Part shown: piece by piece, positions 14,738 through 21,685 of the stretch
Numbering within the stretch: the stretch's first letter is position 1
How the letters are laid out: every line of letters starts with the position of its first letter
Source: Palsa-892 sp035295845
Lineage (GTDB): Bacteria; Pseudomonadota; Alphaproteobacteria; Rhizobiales; Xanthobacteraceae
Direction of reading: 5' to 3'
DNA: 64,000 bases
Assembly: GCA_035295845.1 (NCBI GenBank)
Contig: DATGIF010000028.1
Span: 233,147 to 297,146, forward strand
Notes under the pieces: model-generated
Database searches by the model: none
Told to the model about the DNA's origin: nothing
What the model saw: the letters and a program-made list of their open reading frames with translations, nothing else
Made by a program: the position numbers and the translations under genes

Positions 14738-14970
14738 ATGGATGGATCATCGCTCGCGCGTGCGCTGGTGGCGTTTCAGAATTTTGGTGTGGCCGCGCCT
14801 ACGGAAACAACAAGATGGCCGCCGTCAGGTTTTTGCGCGAGCAAGATGCGCGGCAGGTCATCGAATGTTTGCTTGGCAGTTCGCATTACACCGTCAAGCT
14901 TGAACAATGTCGCTCATCCGGTGGCAACTGGACTCCTTGGGGCCTGATGCCGTCCGAAACGGGATGTTGA
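14734..14970 (+). CDS. unknown small protein (78 aa)
   Basis: Coupled to the gene before by a four-base overlap. It contains several Trp and Cys residues (WIIARACAGGVSEFWCGRAY) and a helical middle. Pattern not recognised. Confidence 0.5.
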   Translation: MNGWIIARACAGGVSEFWCGRAYGNNKMAAVRFLREQDARQVIECLLGSSHYTVKLEQCRSSGGNWTPWGLMPSETGC

Positions 14971-15134
14971 AAATGAAATCTGTTATCCGGTTGATGTGGA
15001 TGATCGCTGACGGCGATCTAGCCGACATTCGCACGCGCGACCGCGCGTATGAAATCGCGCAGAATTGCGATCCCGGTATGTTTGAGCGCGACCGCGAAAA
15101 GCTATTCTCCGGTCTATTCCGCAACGGCAGATAA
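14964..15134 (+). CDS. unknown 56-aa protein
   Basis: Begins MLKMKSVIRLMWMIADGDLA and is mostly helical (DRAYEIAQNCDPGMFERDRE). The start at 14964 overlaps the previous stop by seven bases; a second ATG at 14973 is possible. Confidence 0.45.
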   Translation: MLKMKSVIRLMWMIADGDLADIRTRDRAYEIAQNCDPGMFERDREKLFSGLFRNGR

Positions 15135-15136
15135 CT

Positions 15137-15424
15137 ATGTTTTGTGCGGGTCAAGTAAGCGTCCCGCGTATTCGTTTCGATGAGCCGAAGGGTAACGAGC
15201 TGTTCATCGACGAAATCAGAAAAGCTGGTCTCACTGTCCGCGTCTTCTTCAAGGACATCGAGATTGAACAGCGTTGGCTCGTGTTCGCCGACGCTGAGGC
15301 CGGATACATCGAGCGTCTTGTGCCGGGCTATTGCCCGATACAAGGACAGCTCCCTGCAAGAAAAATGTTTGGCAAGGTGGTGATCGCTGTCGCCGGACCA
15401 ATTCCAAGTAGGTGCGCAGCATGA
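15137..15424 (+). CDS. unknown protein (95 aa)
   Basis: Starts two bases after the previous stop. Alternating polar and hydrophobic residues (KAGLTVRVFFKDIEIEQRWL) suggest a small beta fold. No motif recognised. Confidence 0.5.
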   Translation: MFCAGQVSVPRIRFDEPKGNELFIDEIRKAGLTVRVFFKDIEIEQRWLVFADAEAGYIERLVPGYCPIQGQLPARKMFGKVVIAVAGPIPSRCAA

Positions 15425-15699
15425 AACCGATCATGGCCAAGGGTTGCAACGTTGTGCTTGCGTCGCCGGAAGATTGGATTGGCCGCGATCACGGGCATGA
15501 CAATTTGCCGGTCACTTATCAAGACGGCAAGTATTTTTCGCTTTGGCAGCCAAGCACTGAGGAATTGCTGGCGATGTTCGCTGGCGCTCCCGTGCTTTTG
15601 CAGTTGGACGGTGACTCGCATCCGCCAGCGTGGGTCTCGATTGGTGAGAAGCCATCGCTTGCTGAACAGCGCAAGGCTCACGTCCATGGGCGCGGCTAA
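15421..15699 (+). CDS. unknown protein (92 aa)
   Basis: ATG overlaps the stop before it (ATGA). Contains a WIGRDHGHDNLPVTYQDGKY segment and a helical middle. Its end overlaps the HNH gene by 14 bases. Function unknown. Confidence 0.5.
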   Translation: MKPIMAKGCNVVLASPEDWIGRDHGHDNLPVTYQDGKYFSLWQPSTEELLAMFAGAPVLLQLDGDSHPPAWVSIGEKPSLAEQRKAHVHGRG

Positions 15700-16021
15700 A
15701 CCAAGATTGGTGTCGGCACCCGGAAGGGTCGCGACTCTTGATACCCGAAAGGTCAGGAACGCAGAGACCGGCACCAACCCGTTTTATCTCACGGTCGAAT
15801 GGCGTTCGCTTGTTAAGCATCTGATCAAGGTGCGCGGCTATCGCTGCGAAGACCCGAAATGCAAATACCCTGATCGCAAGCCAACGCGCTTATTCGGCGA
15901 TCACATTGTTGAGCTGGCTGACGGCGGCGCGAAGCTTGATCCCGAAAACGTAATGCTGCGTTGTGGCTCGTGTCACACGCGCAAGACGAATGAAGAACGC
16001 GCGAAGCGCATGGCCCGATAG
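15686..16021 (+). CDS. HNH endonuclease
   Basis: The C-terminal half has the HNH layout: YRCEDPKCKYP supplies a zinc Cys pair, GDHIVELADGGAKLDPENVMLRC holds the catalytic His and Asn, and CGSCHTRKT holds the second Cys pair and final His. About 111 residues, a usual size for phage HNH nucleases. It lies away from the terminase, so it is more likely an accessory or homing enzyme than a packaging partner. Confidence 0.82.
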   Translation: MGAAKPRLVSAPGRVATLDTRKVRNAETGTNPFYLTVEWRSLVKHLIKVRGYRCEDPKCKYPDRKPTRLFGDHIVELADGGAKLDPENVMLRCGSCHTRKTNEERAKRMAR

Positions 16022-16033
16022 GAAAATAAAAAA

Positions 16034-16267
16034 ATGCACTACAAGAACGGCCGCCCGGCAAAGATTGGTGACAAGGTGGTGCTGATCCCGCAATACGGAT
16101 CGCCCGTCATCGGCATTCTATACGATGCCGTGGAAGGAAATGATTACTGCAACGGGCGCATCGCTCCGATTGCTCCGAACGATCCTTCGCCGAATTTGAA
16201 GGAGTGCTTGCATCTCGACGATCTTCTGAAGGCGCTTCCTGAAGACGTGCCCGACTCGTCGAGATGA
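16034..16267 (+). CDS. small KOW/SH3-like protein (77 aa)
   Basis: The opening KNGRPAKIGDKVVLIPQYGS with GILYDAVEGNDYCNGRIAPI reads like a small beta barrel, as found in many short phage proteins. Good spacing after the HNH gene. No named family. Confidence 0.5.
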   Translation: MHYKNGRPAKIGDKVVLIPQYGSPVIGILYDAVEGNDYCNGRIAPIAPNDPSPNLKECLHLDDLLKALPEDVPDSSR

Positions 16268-16413
16268 GCCTGCTGATCATTCCGCTTTGGTTTGGGCGGC
16301 TTCACATCAAGCATAATCGCTTTTCGCTGTTTTCTGAGCGCAACGGTTTCGTTCCATCGTTCGCGCTGTTCGGCGTTCGCTTTACGTGGCGCCGGTATGG
16401 ATCGCTTCTCTAA
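16264..16413 (+). CDS. tiny aromatic-rich protein (49 aa)
   Basis: Four-base overlap with the gene before. The sequence MSLLIIPLWFGRLHIKHNRF is hydrophobic then basic, with a repeat-like FALFGVRFTWRRYG ending. May sit on the membrane surface. Unknown role. Confidence 0.45.
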   Translation: MSLLIIPLWFGRLHIKHNRFSLFSERNGFVPSFALFGVRFTWRRYGSLL

Positions 16414-16434
16414 AGTTTGAGGCCACAAGTAAGA

Positions 16435-16584
16435 ATGAGGTCCGACAAAGCCTGCGCTGTCCGCAAGACTAATGTGCAGGTGTCAAATCGGGCGCCGTTT
16501 GCGGCGGAATCCGGCGGTGGGCAAACCCGCTGGTCTCTTGTGGTCTCGATCCTTTTCACACGGAGTCCACTTGAGCATCGCTGA
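16435..16584 (+). CDS. doubtful 49-aa frame before the PAP2 gene
   Basis: An open frame MRSDKACAVRKTNVQVSNRA fills the gap between two better genes and overlaps the PAP2 start by 14 bases. There is no clear ribosome site. It could be a leader peptide or chance. Confidence 0.2.
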   Translation: MRSDKACAVRKTNVQVSNRAPFAAESGGGQTRWSLVVSILFTRSPLEHR

Positions 16585-17179
16585 TCGCCTCATTGAAATC
16601 GCTATGGTGATTGTTCTGATCATCGGCGGTTATCAATTCTATTTTTGGGCGCAGCGTCAACGCTGGTATGAGGCGCGCTTTCTCGAAACGCGCTTTGACT
16701 CCATGATCAGTTATGACCCGCGCTGGGTGTGGGTTTACAGCGGCCTATATTACCCGATGATCGTGATTGCGGCGTTGTCGCTGCCGACTTGGGATGAATT
16801 TGCGAAGGCCACCGGCTGCTTCCTTCTGTTACTCGCGGTTCAGGTTTGTTTCTTCTTGTATGCGCCCGTCGAAATTCCCGTGCATTGGCGCGCGAATGCA
16901 CGCGGCCCATGGGAGGGCACGCGGTCGCAACGCTTCATCGACGTTGTTTGGAGCTATGACAAGCTTCGCAATTCGATGCCGTCGATGCACGTCAGCGTCG
17001 CGACGATGACTGATCTAACGATTTGGTGGAATTGGCCGACGATTGGTCATGTTGGAATTCTGTTTCCGATTCTCATTGCGATCAGCGCGTTGAAGACCAA
17101 ACAGCACTACGTTGTGGACGTGGTGCCCGGCGCGGCGCTCGGCGCGTTCGTATTTTGGGTTTGGCATTTGATGATTTGA
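16571..17179 (+). CDS. PAP2-superfamily integral membrane phosphatase/phosphotransferase
   Basis: Four or five transmembrane helices are visible. SMPSMHVS, in place of the usual PSGH, and KTKQHYVVDVVPGA carry the two His-centred catalytic motifs of the PAP2 family. This variant resembles the inositol-phosphorylceramide synthase/PAP2_3 branch. The enzymes remove or transfer phosphate groups on lipids at the membrane. I use the TTG at 16571 because CGGAG lies before it. A lipid-modifying enzyme among tiny early genes of a phage is unusual and could alter the host envelope; the substrate cannot be inferred. Confidence 0.7.
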   Translation: MSIADRLIEIAMVIVLIIGGYQFYFWAQRQRWYEARFLETRFDSMISYDPRWVWVYSGLYYPMIVIAALSLPTWDEFAKATGCFLLLLAVQVCFFLYAPVEIPVHWRANARGPWEGTRSQRFIDVVWSYDKLRNSMPSMHVSVATMTDLTIWWNWPTIGHVGILFPILIAISALKTKQHYVVDVVPGAALGAFVFWVWHLMI

Positions 17180-17221
17180 AGACCGCGCGGAATAGGCCGC
17201 GCTTATCGGAGCAACCCAGCC

Positions 17222-17602
17222 ATGAAACGCCTGATGCTCGCGGCGCTCGCCGCGCTCGCACTCATTTTGTCCGCTTCTCTGCAAGGCCCGCGCGCCGATG
17301 ATCTTCCCGGCGCCGGATGTGTCCCGGCGGAGAAGGTGAATGTCGCGATGGCGAACAATCCCGACACCGCTGGCAAGTATGAGCTGACGGCAGCTCAGGT
17401 TCAGCTCATCTTGGCCGACAAGGCCACGTATGGCGATCACATCGACGATCCGTCTTGGACCTACGGCATCGCCTTCTATTCGACCGCCGGTTGGGGCAAG
17501 GTCTTCTTGGGCACGCGCGACAACTACTGTCTCGTGATGGACCTAACGCCGGATGCGTGGATCGCGTTTCAGAATCGCGTCGGCGTCGGCGTCTCGTCCT
17601 GA
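17222..17602 (+). CDS. secreted protein of unknown function (126 aa)
   Basis: A clear signal peptide (RLMLAALAALALILSASLQG, cleavage probably after RAD or shortly before) is followed by a roughly 100-residue domain with two cysteines (GAGCVPAE and DNYCLVMD) able to form a disulphide. It directly follows the PAP2 gene, so the two may act together at the envelope. Confidence 0.6.
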   Translation: MKRLMLAALAALALILSASLQGPRADDLPGAGCVPAEKVNVAMANNPDTAGKYELTAAQVQLILADKATYGDHIDDPSWTYGIAFYSTAGWGKVFLGTRDNYCLVMDLTPDAWIAFQNRVGVGVSS

Positions 17603-17874
17603 TGTTCAACATTTCAAAGGCGCTGATGGCAGCGAAATCGCTGCCAGCGCGCGTCACTCAGGCTCTTGTCCGCAAGGCCACTGAGGTACGTTCGCCGAAG
17701 GCGGAAAACGTCTTGGCGAGCCGTCACATCTATTACGCCAAGCTGGCAGCGCGCCAATACGCGCCAGCGCATCGCGCACGCTCGAAATACACGCCTCATC
17801 AGGGCGAGCGCGAGAAGGCGCGGCGTCGCGGTCAAGCGCCGGTAGCGCCGGACGGGCGCGTGGTGCTCGGATGA
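17602..17874 (+). CDS. basic small protein (90 aa)
   Basis: Overlaps the secreted protein gene by one base (TGATG). Very rich in Arg, Lys and Ala, with a tail like RSKYTPHQGEREKARRRG. May bind nucleic acid. No family. Confidence 0.45.
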   Translation: MFNISKALMAAKSLPARVTQALVRKATEVRSPKAENVLASRHIYYAKLAARQYAPAHRARSKYTPHQGEREKARRRGQAPVAPDGRVVLG

Positions 17875-17969
17875 GCGTCATCCTGTTCATCATCGCCATC
17901 GTTTGCTTTTGCGAGGGGCATTGGTGGTGGGCCGCGTTTTGGTTCTTCCTCACCGCGATGTGCTTATGA
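17871..17969 (+). CDS. tiny membrane protein (32 aa)
   Basis: One almost wholly hydrophobic, Trp-rich stretch, starting MSVILFIIAIVCFCEGHWWW. ATGA overlaps at both ends tie it to its neighbours, which argues that it is translated. Confidence 0.5.
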   Translation: MSVILFIIAIVCFCEGHWWWAAFWFFLTAMCL

Positions 17970-18199
17970 CTCGCGTTCGCTTGATTGACGCCATCGAGGC
18001 CAACAAGAATGGGTTGGCCTCCCTCGTGAATGAGCGCAATCGTCTTGCTGATGAAGGGCGGCGTTTACTCGACAAGGCCGATTGTTTGACGCGCGAAATT
18101 CAAGCGCGGAAGCAGATGGCCGACGCGATGCAGCGCGTGCAAGACATTTACCCGAAAGATGAAACGCTCAGCTTCAATGTGCCTGAGGTGCGAGACTGA
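17966..18199 (+). CDS. coiled-coil small protein (77 aa)
   Basis: Coupled to the tiny membrane protein by a four-base overlap. The body is a single charged helix (LASLVNERNRLADEGRRLLD), likely a coiled coil. Unknown role. Confidence 0.5.
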   Translation: MTRVRLIDAIEANKNGLASLVNERNRLADEGRRLLDKADCLTREIQARKQMADAMQRVQDIYPKDETLSFNVPEVRD

Positions 18200-18200
18200 T

Positions 18201-18353
18201 ATGCGCCAACTCGCGATGATCTTCGCTTTCGGCGCAGGCTTCGCCGCCGGTGCGCTCCTTGGCGACGTTTGGGGCTTGTTCCTCGGTGTCGCCGGATCGT
18301 GGATTTCGGTGGTCCTGTTGGACATCGCGGATCGGCCTATAGGTGGAAAATGA
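18201..18353 (+). CDS. tiny membrane protein with Gly-rich helices (50 aa)
   Basis: Two hydrophobic segments, LAMIFAFGAGFAAGALLG and LFLGVAGSWISVVLL, suggest a hairpin in the membrane. It precedes a lipoprotein gene with a four-base overlap. Confidence 0.5.
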   Translation: MRQLAMIFAFGAGFAAGALLGDVWGLFLGVAGSWISVVLLDIADRPIGGK

Positions 18354-18547
18354 TGCGCTTGGTTGTCATCACAGCGTTGTCGGCGCTTCTCGTTGCGTGC
18401 GGCGATGCGCCGGATCGCAGCCGCCCCGGTTGTGGCGGATCGAATCCGTCAGATAGCTGTTACATCGCGCCGCCATCCGTGATCTTGTGCGCACTGTTCG
18501 ATCCGAATTGCGGGCACGAGAAGCCCGGCAAGCATAAGCGCAAGTGA
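18350..18547 (+). CDS. small predicted lipoprotein (65 aa)
   Basis: Signal sequence RLVVITALSALLVAC ends in a lipobox (LVAC). The mature part has four more cysteines (GCGG, DSCYI, LCALF, NCGH), probably disulphide-bonded in the periplasm. Phage early lipoproteins sometimes block superinfection, but nothing here proves that. Confidence 0.6.
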   Translation: MMRLVVITALSALLVACGDAPDRSRPGCGGSNPSDSCYIAPPSVILCALFDPNCGHEKPGKHKRK

Positions 18548-18695
18548 TACCACTGTTCCGCGTCGAGATTCCGCCTGAGCCGCCGACAACGGATCAGCAG
18601 GCTTTGGCCGATGGCAGGAAATCACAGATTACCTTCGCGATTATTTCGCATCGAAACGATGGAAGGCAACGGTGGTCAATGCCAAAACGTGCTGA
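18544..18695 (+). pseudogene. possible frameshifted small gene
   Basis: A GTG overlapping the lipoprotein stop opens a frame beginning IPLFRVEIPPEPPTTDQQAL. The continuation in that frame looks poor, whereas the -1 frame from 18612 reads WQEITDYLRDYFASKRWKAT up to a stop at 18693-18695 and has no start codon of its own. Joining them would give a sensible protein of about 50 residues. A single-base error or mutation near 18600-18612 is my inference. Confidence 0.35.
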
Positions 18696-19002
18696 GGTAT
18701 ATGCGGCGGTTGATAGCGAGCGCGACTATCAGGACGCGCAGCGTGGAAATGCAGCTCGCCACCACGGCTATCAGGCCGGAGTCAATCATCCCGCCGAATT
18801 CATCGTCTATATGCGCAAATGCCTTCGCGACGCGGAAGAAGCGATCTATCGCGGCTCAACCGGAATTGAACAGGCATTGCCGTTCATTCGCAAGGTAACG
18901 GCGCTTGGTGTGGCCTGCATGGAACAGCACGGCGCTCCTATGCGCGATGTTCAATCGTTGCATCCATTCATTGATCCAAATGAAAAAATGTCGCCACGCT
19001 GA
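18679..19002 (+). CDS. unknown phage protein (107 aa)
   Basis: Begins MPKRAEVYAAVDSERDYQDA and continues with a helical AEFIVYMRKCLRDAEEAIYR. I recall proteins of this type in other phages but not a function. The start at 18679 is chosen because the in-frame extension upstream looks non-coding. It overlaps the next gene. Confidence 0.6.
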   Translation: MPKRAEVYAAVDSERDYQDAQRGNAARHHGYQAGVNHPAEFIVYMRKCLRDAEEAIYRGSTGIEQALPFIRKVTALGVACMEQHGAPMRDVQSLHPFIDPNEKMSPR

Positions 19003-19159
19003 CGCTTATCGCGCGATCCGCGCGCCACGCTGCAACGGCGGTAAGCCGTGCGACGTGTGCAAGGCCAAATGGAACATCAGAAAGGCGTTGCAAGGCTTGC
19101 CCATCGAGCAAGCGCGCCGGGCGCTACGCGCCGCTGCGATCATTCTCGGAATCGAGTAA
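18980..19159 (+). CDS. small zinc-finger-like protein (59 aa)
   Basis: KCRHADAY, RCNGGKPCDVCK provide a Cys/His set suitable for one zinc ion. A helical C-terminus follows (IEQARRALRAAAIILGIE). The start overlaps the upstream gene by 23 bases. Confidence 0.5.
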   Translation: MKKCRHADAYRAIRAPRCNGGKPCDVCKAKWNIRKALQGLPIEQARRALRAAAIILGIE

Positions 19160-19183
19160 CACTATGACCGGCGGAGGCTGAAG

Positions 19184-19378
19184 ATGGGTTTGCCCAAGAC
19201 GATTTACGTGAAGATGGATGGCGATGGCGATGACGCCATTCTGATCGCTGATGAGAATGTGGCGCCGTTGCTCGATCCAAGCGACATTGAGGATGGTATC
19301 GAGGTCGGCACGTATCAGTTGGTCGAGACCAAGAACGCCAAATTTCAGGTAGTCACTGAGCCGGTGAAAGAGACGTGA
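19184..19378 (+). CDS. unknown acidic small protein (64 aa)
   Basis: CGGAGGCTGAAG precedes the ATG. The product is acidic and beta-rich (IYVKMDGDGDDAILIADENV). No motif. Confidence 0.5.
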   Translation: MGLPKTIYVKMDGDGDDAILIADENVAPLLDPSDIEDGIEVGTYQLVETKNAKFQVVTEPVKET

Positions 19379-19461
19379 GCGACAACCCATACGCTCGCGA
19401 GCTGATCACCGCCAGCAAGTCGCCAGTCACCATATGCAGATTGTCACGTAATGACGTTTGA
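19375..19461 (+). CDS. very short frame (28 aa), GTG start
   Basis: GTGA overlap with the stop before; product MSDNPYARELITASKSPVTI and eight more residues. Its end overlaps the following short gene. Kept because every junction in this run is an overlap, but it is tiny. Confidence 0.3.
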   Translation: MSDNPYARELITASKSPVTICRLSRNDV

Positions 19462-19555
19462 ACAGGTAGTCGCTGCTGTCGAGCGTGCTGCCGCTGAGGT
19501 GGCATCATGGCCAGAATGGAAGCGCAACGCTTCAACAAGGAAGCGCGCACAGTGA
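19451..19555 (+). CDS. short phage protein with VASWPEWKR motif (34 aa)
   Basis: The product MTFEQVVAAVERAAAEVASW continues PEWKRNAS. The VASWPEWKR ending is one I recall from many short phage proteins, so I believe it is real. Function unknown. Confidence 0.5.
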   Translation: MTFEQVVAAVERAAAEVASWPEWKRNASTRKRAQ

Positions 19556-19818
19556 GCAAGCATACCCGCCTCAAGATAGTAGCTGTGCTGGCCCTCATCG
19601 CCATGGCACCAATTACATTGGCCTATCTGATGCAAGTCTGCTTGGTGCTGGTATCGGATGGCATCCAATGGTGTGTGGAAGGCAGAGCGTGGACACGCCC
19701 ATTCGTGCGTGCATCCGAATTGGTCGAGCTGCACGTTGCGCGTTGGCTTGGTGTCGATGCCGATACGATGTATGAAGAATGGCGCGAGCATATGCGCCGT
19801 CGAGCGGACACCCCCTAG
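19552..19818 (+). CDS. membrane protein (88 aa), last gene of the small-gene operon
   Basis: GTG start overlapping the preceding stop. One long hydrophobic region (LKIVAVLALIAMAPITLAYL) near the N-terminus, then a soluble tail with WLGVDADTMYEEWREHMRRR. The stop lies in a CCCCCTAGGGGG palindrome. Convergent with the leftward block. Confidence 0.55.
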   Translation: MSKHTRLKIVAVLALIAMAPITLAYLMQVCLVLVSDGIQWCVEGRAWTRPFVRASELVELHVARWLGVDADTMYEEWREHMRRRADTP

Positions 19819-19882
19819 GGGGGGTCGCATCCTGAATCATTATGGGAGGCGGCAACCGCGCTGGGCCTCACGCAGGGATTTT

Positions 19883-20158
19883 TTATTTGGATTGGCTGAC
19901 GCCGATCCCGCGCAAATCCTTTCCCTGCTTGGCTTCGGCAGGTTTTTCCCGTGTGGTCTCGAATGGGCTGCGCAGGCCGGGCGGTAATCCCGGCGTCCAC
20001 GGGCCGCGCGTCATATGGTTTGAACGCGGCTCGCCGATTGTCGGCCGCTCGATCCGCCGGTGGCGGAAGGCGATGTCATTCCCGGCCGGTGCGGCGTGCA
20101 GCTCATATCGTGATCCCGGCGGCGTGACATCGCGCCAGTCGATTTCGTGGATTTTCAT
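19883..20158 (-). CDS. unknown protein, last gene of the leftward accessory block (91 aa)
   Basis: The ATG at 20158 follows AGGAAAGGACGC. The product starts MKIHEIDWRDVTPPGSRYEL and is basic and Pro-rich. No motif recognised. Confidence 0.55.
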   Translation of the reverse strand: MKIHEIDWRDVTPPGSRYELHAAPAGNDIAFRHRRIERPTIGEPRSNHMTRGPWTPGLPPGLRSPFETTREKPAEAKQGKDLRGIGVSQSK

Positions 20159-20358
20159 TTGCGTCCTTTCCTGCGCGCTGCGTCTTGCCGCTTCAATTCG
20201 GCAAACATCAGCTCGCATTTTTCTTTGCCATGCTTCTCGATGAAGCGCGGCATTTCGAGCCGCGCGCGAATGCGATCCATCTGATCGCTACTCGACGCCA
20301 TCCAAGTTAGGTAATCGAATTCGTCGAGCTGCTTTTTGGTGTATGGCTTTTTCGCCAT
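20155..20358 (-). CDS. small helical protein (67 aa)
   Basis: Begins MAKKPYTKKQLDEFDYLTWM with a basic tail (KRQDAARRKGRK). Four-base overlap with the gene that follows it on this strand. Unknown. Confidence 0.55.
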   Translation of the reverse strand: MAKKPYTKKQLDEFDYLTWMASSSDQMDRIRARLEMPRFIEKHGKEKCELMFAELKRQDAARRKGRK

Positions 20359-20362
20359 CGCT

Positions 20363-20521
20363 CTAATCCCTTCCGACTAGCGCCCGCATCGCCGCGCGCG
20401 CCGCTATGATCGCAGCGTGCGCCATCGCGCGGGTGTGATCCTCGCAGGACTCTCGCTTGATCTTTTCGAGTGCCGCGATGAGGTCGGCCACGATTAGGTC
20501 AGCTCCGGTCGATGACGACAT
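20363..20521 (-). CDS. small helical protein (52 aa)
   Basis: Starts MSSSTGADLIVADLIAALEK and is one long Ala-rich helix (AMAHAAIIAARAAMRALVG). The start overlaps the preceding stop (TAATG). Confidence 0.45.
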   Translation of the reverse strand: MSSSTGADLIVADLIAALEKIKRESCEDHTRAMAHAAIIAARAAMRALVGRD

Positions 20522-20652
20522 TACGCCCATCGCTGGTCGATGCGCACCACCGGGTATTCTTCATCGCCCGGCGGGGGCGTCAACACGGCCGCCAGCGCGA
20601 TGAGCGTGATGGCGATGGCAGCAAGGTTCACGAGAATCTTGAAGGCTTTCAT
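20521..20652 (-). CDS. small membrane or exported peptide (43 aa)
   Basis: CAAAGGAGACCAACC precedes the ATG. MKAFKILVNLAAIAITLIAL is an N-terminal membrane helix; the short remainder is polar and acidic. Confidence 0.5.
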   Translation of the reverse strand: MKAFKILVNLAAIAITLIALAAVLTPPPGDEEYPVVRIDQRWA

Positions 20653-20674
20653 GGTTGGTCTCCTTTGTGATACC

Positions 20675-20715
20675 TAACGCGAGTCCGCTCGCGTTACGGG
20701 CTTGGTCTCCTTTGG
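20675..20715 (-). repeat. 9-bp hairpin beside an orphan Shine-Dalgarno copy
   Basis: TAACGCGAG and CTCGCGTTA (20675-20696) form a perfect stem with a four-base loop. Next to it is a second CCAAAGGAGACCAAG (about 20699-20715) with no start codon after it. The gap between 20652 and 20763 is otherwise empty. Confidence 0.55.
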
Positions 20716-20762
20716 CGCGTCGGACACGGGGCGCGTAGTTGACGCTGCGCGCCCCACATCCT

Positions 20763-20999
20763 TTAGCGCCGCTTCTTCTTTCGTTCGGCCTCCTTCGCCT
20801 TGGCGCGATCCGCCATGTATTTCGCAACCTTCTCCTTGGTCATAAGGGCAAGGACAGCCGCCGCGTAGGGCGGCACCGGCGGCCACCGCCGGACGGTGCG
20901 CTCATTGAGGCCCAAGTAATGAGCGAGTCCGTTCTTGCTCCATTTCAGCTCGCGCAGGCGAGCCTCGAATTGCTGGCCGGTCATTTCGTGATCGCTCAT
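20763..20999 (-). CDS. helix-turn-helix DNA-binding protein (78 aa)
   Basis: MTGQQFEARLRELKWSKNGL, with HYLGLNERTVRRW after it, is a typical HTH (XRE/Cro-like or transposase-like fold) near the N-terminus. The C-terminus is a Lys/Glu/Ala-rich helix. It could be the regulator acting on the tandem operators found upstream in this block, but that is inference. Overlaps the mini zinc protein gene by four bases. Confidence 0.65.
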   Translation of the reverse strand: MSDHEMTGQQFEARLRELKWSKNGLAHYLGLNERTVRRWPPVPPYAAAVLALMTKEKVAKYMADRAKAKEAERKKKRR

Positions 21000-21160
21000 T
21001 TCGATCCCCTTGTTTTAAGTCGGCGCTGGCGCCACGGTGATTTGCGTTTGTCGCCGGTGCCATTGCAGCTTTCGCATTGAACCTCGCCGCGTCGGCCAAG
21101 CGGCACGCGGCCTGTGCCATCGCAGGTTTTGCATTCGTGCTTAGCCGGGATGATCTTCAT
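20996..21160 (-). CDS. mini DnaJ-type zinc protein (54 aa)
   Basis: Two CxxCxGxG motifs, CKTCDGTGRV and CESCNGTGDK, are exactly the half-sites of the DnaJ cysteine-rich domain. They would bind one zinc ion. There is no J-domain. The remaining residues are basic. Confidence 0.65.
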   Translation of the reverse strand: MKIIPAKHECKTCDGTGRVPLGRRGEVQCESCNGTGDKRKSPWRQRRLKTRGSK

Positions 21161-21429
21161 AGCCTCGCCGCTGCTTTCACAGCAGCGGCCATCGCTGCTT
21201 TTTCGGTGAGGTAGCGCCGTCCGATGGTGATGGATTGTCCTTCACCGCCAGAACGGATGCAGGCCCAATAAGTCGTTCGCTCGAAATTACGCTGCACCCA
21301 CAAGCGCCCATCTTCACTGATCATCGCATAGCGATTGATGCTGACGCGATATGAGAAGAATTGAACACCATCGACGGTGACGTGTCCGCGCGATGTACGC
21401 CGGTAGCTTTCGGGGATAGGGACGGTCAT
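21157..21429 (-). CDS. unknown protein (90 aa)
   Basis: A beta-rich sequence (GHVTVDGVQFFSYRVSINRY) with a helical Ala-rich C-terminus. It overlaps its neighbours on both sides by four bases. No family. Confidence 0.55.
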   Translation of the reverse strand: MTVPIPESYRRTSRGHVTVDGVQFFSYRVSINRYAMISEDGRLWVQRNFERTTYWACIRSGGEGQSITIGRRYLTEKAAMAAAVKAAARL

Positions 21430-21629
21430 TGCTGGCTGTCCTTGAGGAATTCGAGCGCCTTTGCGAGCGCGCTGATCATGCCAATTTTCGCGCGGCCGAT
21501 GTAATGGATTGCGCCACCGCCGCTCTTGATCAGCCGATATTCTCCGCCGTGCAGCTCAAGCAGATAGTCGGCGCCTTCAAATTCGATGTCGGCCGCCATA
21601 CTTGTTTCAGATTCGATTTTGAAGCGCAT
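21426..21629 (-). CDS. unknown protein (67 aa)
   Basis: Begins MRFKIESETSMAADIEFEGA with a beta-rich centre (YLLELHGGEYRLIKSGGGAI). An internal ATG at 21599 is possible. It resembles the protein encoded after it in overall pattern, both ending in an Ala-rich helix. Confidence 0.5.
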   Translation of the reverse strand: MRFKIESETSMAADIEFEGADYLLELHGGEYRLIKSGGGAIHYIGRAKIGMISALAKALEFLKDSQQ

Positions 21630-21685
21630 GGTGTGTGTCCGCGTAAAGAGTTGCCCGGCGGATTGCTCCGCCGGGCGTTCTCTTG

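Noticed and set aside
19808..19823. CCCCCTAGGGGG palindrome at the end of the rightward small-gene operon
   Set aside because: It has no loop and no T run, so it cannot act as a standard terminator; similar GGGGGT runs near 12260 are only loosely alike.
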